This document shows, piece by piece, positions 3,134 to 5,227 of a stretch of DNA of 5,227 bases. Source of the stretch: DATBED01 sp035480695. Lineage in GTDB: Bacteria > Patescibacteriota > Saccharimonadia > Saccharimonadales > UBA4665. Location of the stretch: NCBI GenBank assembly GCA_035480695.1, contig DATIHM010000054.1, forward strand, positions 1 through 5,227, written 5' to 3'. The notes beneath the pieces are model-generated. The model was not told the origin of the DNA. It did no database searches and saw nothing but the letters and a program-made list of their open reading frames with translations. The position numbers and the translations under genes are program-made. The stretch's first letter is position 1. Each line of letters begins with the position of its first letter.

Positions 3134-5227
3134 GCCAGCTAATAAGTCGTTTTCGAATGCCCGGATGCCATCTATGCTGGCCTCGTACTGGCTGGTATCC
3201 GGAAAATCCAGCTTCATGACTTGGCTCCACACGGCTTCGATAAGCCGTTCCAACCGCCCTAGCTCTTCGGTGTCAGGCGTCAGTCCCAGGAACATCTGGC
3301 TGGATTTGTCGGCTTCCAGGTAAATCATCTGGGTGTCGATCGGTTTGGCCTTGAAGCGGCCGCTTTTCTGAACCAAAAGCGCGTAAAATACCAGCTGCAT
3401 CCGGTGTCGCCAGGCCTTGACCTGCTTGGTCTGGTCCTTGGTAGTGAAGCTGTTGAGCGACTTGCCCGTTTTGTAGTCGCTGATGAGGATTCGGCCGTCA
3501 CTGTCGTTTATGCGGTCGAGCTTGCCATTGATACGGGCGGTATCGAGCGTAATCTCGGCTAGACGCTGTTCGGCCAGGCCGCCTTTGGCGAGGGTGAACT
3601 TCTCATCTTTGAATAGCTTTTCCAGCAAGTCGGTACCTCGGGTGTGGAAGCGCTCGTAGTCGATCGGTGCTAAGTGCTCGTCGGCGAGGGCGGCTTCAAA
3701 CCGGTCGATGACCGTGCCCGGCTCGATCTTACTGGTGTTGGCCAGACGCTGGGCCGTTTCCATGGCGGCGTGGATGGCTGTGCCGTAGCTGCCGACGGCC
3801 GACCTGGCGACCGGCAGGTGCAGCAGGTGGCGTTCCATGAAACTGGTCGGGCCGGCCTCGGCGACGTTCAAGAAATCTATCAGGGCCGTCGGGCTAAGCG
3901 AGTAGTTGTCGAGGCGGTTCTGCAGCAGCGCCTGCTCGTCGTCGGTCTCCAGCCGTGGCCAGCGCAAGTCGCTCTCCAAAACTTCCACGGGTTCTTCGGC
4001 TGGCTCGTTGATTTCGCGATGAGGAAGCGCCGATAGTAGCGGCGTCGGCAGGATATCGTTGCCCTTGTCATCGCTTAAGTAGCTGGTGGCGATCAGGGTG
4101 TGCTTGGCGCGGCTGGCGGCCACGTACAGCAGGCGGACATAGTCGTCATAGTTCTCGCCGTAGGACTGCAGTTGCAAGTTGGCTGGCGAGGCCCGGCCGC
4201 CAGCCCGCGGCCGCCACATGCTCTCGATGGCGTCCACCACGAAGACATTATCGAATTCCAAGCCCTTCGCGCGGTAAACCGTCAGCAGCTCCACAGCCCT
4301 TTGGCCGCTCATGAACCACGATTCGTCGGCGATGACGCGGTCGGTGCTGAGGTTGAGCTCGACGAAACGCACGAAATCGGCCAGCGTCGCCTCGTGTCCG
4401 GCAAATTCCTCCGCTAAATTTCGGAGCAACTCGATCGCGGACAGGCTTTCGAGATACTGGCTGGTGACCGGCCGCAACTCCAGATAATAGGCGCGGAACG
4501 GGCTCTCAAGGTATTGGCTGGCCCGCAGTCCCATGATGTGCTCCATGACCAGGGCCAGCGGCTCCTCGCGGCTGATGCGCGCCAGCCAGACCAGCCAATG
4601 GCCGATAGAGCTGACATGCTTGTCGCGGTGTTCAAGCAGCGATTCCAGCCAATCCGGCCGGCTGTAATTCGCAATGGCCAGTTTCCACAACGCGTCTGGG
4701 CTGAGCTGCCACATCGGGTGCCGCAGCATTGCCGCCAGCTTGGCGTTGACTTCGTCGCGGTCGCCTTCCGAAATGGCCACGGCAATCTGAGCGACAGCGT
4801 AGATCTGTTTGACCGCCTCGTGCTGCAGGACGTTGCTCTGCTGCTCGTAGCGGACCGGCACGCCCTCACTCAGCAAGATGCCGGCCAGTTGCTTGAGGCT
4901 GGCATGCCTGCGCGCCAGCACGGCGATGCTGCCTTCCCCGTTTTTCCAGATTTCCTTGATGCGCCGGGCGACGGCCAACTGCTGGTGCTGGCGTGTCGGA
5001 TAGCTGACATGCTCGATGAGCGACTTCGCCTGGTTGCCCGACTCTGCTTTCAAATTTTTCGTCAGGCCCGGTTCGCGCTTGACCAGCCTGTCTTCAGCCT
5101 GCTCGATAATCTGCTTGGCGGTGTCGAGCACGGCCTGAGTCGAACGGTAGTTATCCTCAAGCACAATCAGTTTCGTAGCAGGGTAGCTGCGCTGGAAGCC
5201 GAGCATATTGTTCAGCTCGGCACCGTT
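3125..5227 (-). CDS. UvrD/PcrA-like superfamily 1 DNA helicase with C-terminal RecB-type nuclease (N-terminus beyond window)
   Basis: This is an ATP-driven DNA helicase-nuclease, probably for double-strand-break or replication repair, and cytoplasmic. The frame is open to the right edge, and the residues before the first in-window Met (NGAELNN) fit the UvrD-family region just after the Walker B block, so the ATG at 5206 is internal. Numbering from the edge, 700 residues are present. NYRSTQ at 26-31 is motif IV, TVYRAKGLEFDNVFV at 316-330 is motif V, and LLYVAASRAKHTL near 366-378 is motif VI with its arginine finger. The nuclease follows from about 445: SPTALIDFL, GTAIHAAME (H486), LDR (D571), ISDYKTGK (D584, K586) and QLVFYALL (Q611). 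The 13-residue D571-D584 spacing equals what I recall for E. coli RecB (D1067/D1080/K1082). Walker A and B lie outside the window. No cysteine occurs in these 700 residues, so the 4Fe-4S cluster found in AddB-type nucleases is absent. The stop is TAA at 3127-3125. The gene is convergent with the MIP gene and functionally separate from it. Confidence 0.94.
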   Translation of the reverse strand, partial: NGAELNNMLGFQRSYPATKLIVLEDNYRSTQAVLDTAKQIIEQAEDRLVKREPGLTKNLKAESGNQAKSLIEHVSYPTRQHQQLAVARRIKEIWKNGEGSIAVLARRHASLKQLAGILLSEGVPVRYEQQSNVLQHEAVKQIYAVAQIAVAISEGDRDEVNAKLAAMLRHPMWQLSPDALWKLAIANYSRPDWLESLLEHRDKHVSSIGHWLVWLARISREEPLALVMEHIMGLRASQYLESPFRAYYLELRPVTSQYLESLSAIELLRNLAEEFAGHEATLADFVRFVELNLSTDRVIADESWFMSGQRAVELLTVYRAKGLEFDNVFVVDAIESMWRPRAGGRASPANLQLQSYGENYDDYVRLLYVAASRAKHTLIATSYLSDDKGNDILPTPLLSALPHREINEPAEEPVEVLESDLRWPRLETDDEQALLQNRLDNYSLSPTALIDFLNVAEAGPTSFMERHLLHLPVARSAVGSYGTAIHAAMETAQRLANTSKIEPGTVIDRFEAALADEHLAPIDYERFHTRGTDLLEKLFKDEKFTLAKGGLAEQRLAEITLDTARINGKLDRINDSDGRILISDYKTGKSLNSFTTKDQTKQVKAWRHRMQLVFYALLVQKSGRFKAKPIDTQMIYLEADKSSQMFLGLTPDTEELGRLERLIEAVWSQVMKLDFPDTSQYEASIDGIRAFENDLLAGKK

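Noticed and set aside
3674..4417. Plus-strand frames of 120 and 105 codons opposite the helicase
   Set aside because: They are antisense shadows in GC-rich coding sequence; their low-complexity products match no family I know.
4414..4869. Minus-strand 151-codon frame overlapping the helicase
   Set aside because: It is an alternate frame of the helicase, with biased Arg/Ser/Trp composition typical of frame-shifted translation.
5204..5206. ATG at 5206 as the start of a short helicase
   Set aside because: The frame is open beyond it to the window edge, the upstream residues NGAELNN fit the UvrD family, and motifs I-III would be missing, so the gene continues outside the window.

Overview
The window reads as chromosomal DNA from a bacterium of the candidate phyla radiation type, most likely Candidatus Saccharibacteria (TM7). 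That assignment is inferred from the overall look of the proteins, above all the UvrD-like helicase fused to a RecB-type nuclease and the bacterial cadmium-carbonic-anhydrase-like protein. No rRNA or other marker gene is present to confirm it. Coding is dense, intergenic gaps are short (about 35-120 bp), and good Shine-Dalgarno sites precede the genes. No tRNA, rRNA, CRISPR array, insertion sequence or phage gene is visible.

Layout, left to right. (1) 1-272, minus strand: the first 90 residues of the mechanosensitive channel MscL, cut by the left edge. (2) 307-1116, minus strand: a 269-residue protein with a carbonic-anhydrase-like CxDxR...HxxC metal-site signature. It lies 34 bp upstream of mscL and is probably cotranscribed with it. 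(3) 1117-1236: a divergent control region with a 22-bp near-perfect palindrome lying over -10-like elements on both strands. (4) 1237-2298, plus strand: a 353-residue protein resembling the zeta-class (cadmium, CDCA) carbonic anhydrases of diatoms. It appears to be a distant paralogue of the minus-strand neighbour. (5) 2364-3080, plus strand: a MIP/aquaporin-family channel with two intact NPA motifs, but with all four classical selectivity-filter positions replaced by small or hydrophobic residues. (6) 3101-3133: a strong intrinsic terminator for the plus-strand unit. (7) 3125-5227, minus strand and convergent: the C-terminal 700 residues of a UvrD/PcrA-like helicase with a C-terminal PD-(D/E)XK nuclease, cut by the right edge.

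Taken together, positions 1-3133 look like a small inorganic-carbon and membrane-channel module. Two different carbonic-anhydrase-like proteins are transcribed away from a shared putative operator, and each leads into a membrane channel gene (MscL on one side, the atypical MIP channel on the other). A role in CO2/bicarbonate handling coupled to a gas- or small-solute-conducting pore is a testable inference, not something the sequence proves. The helicase-nuclease is a separate DNA-repair gene.
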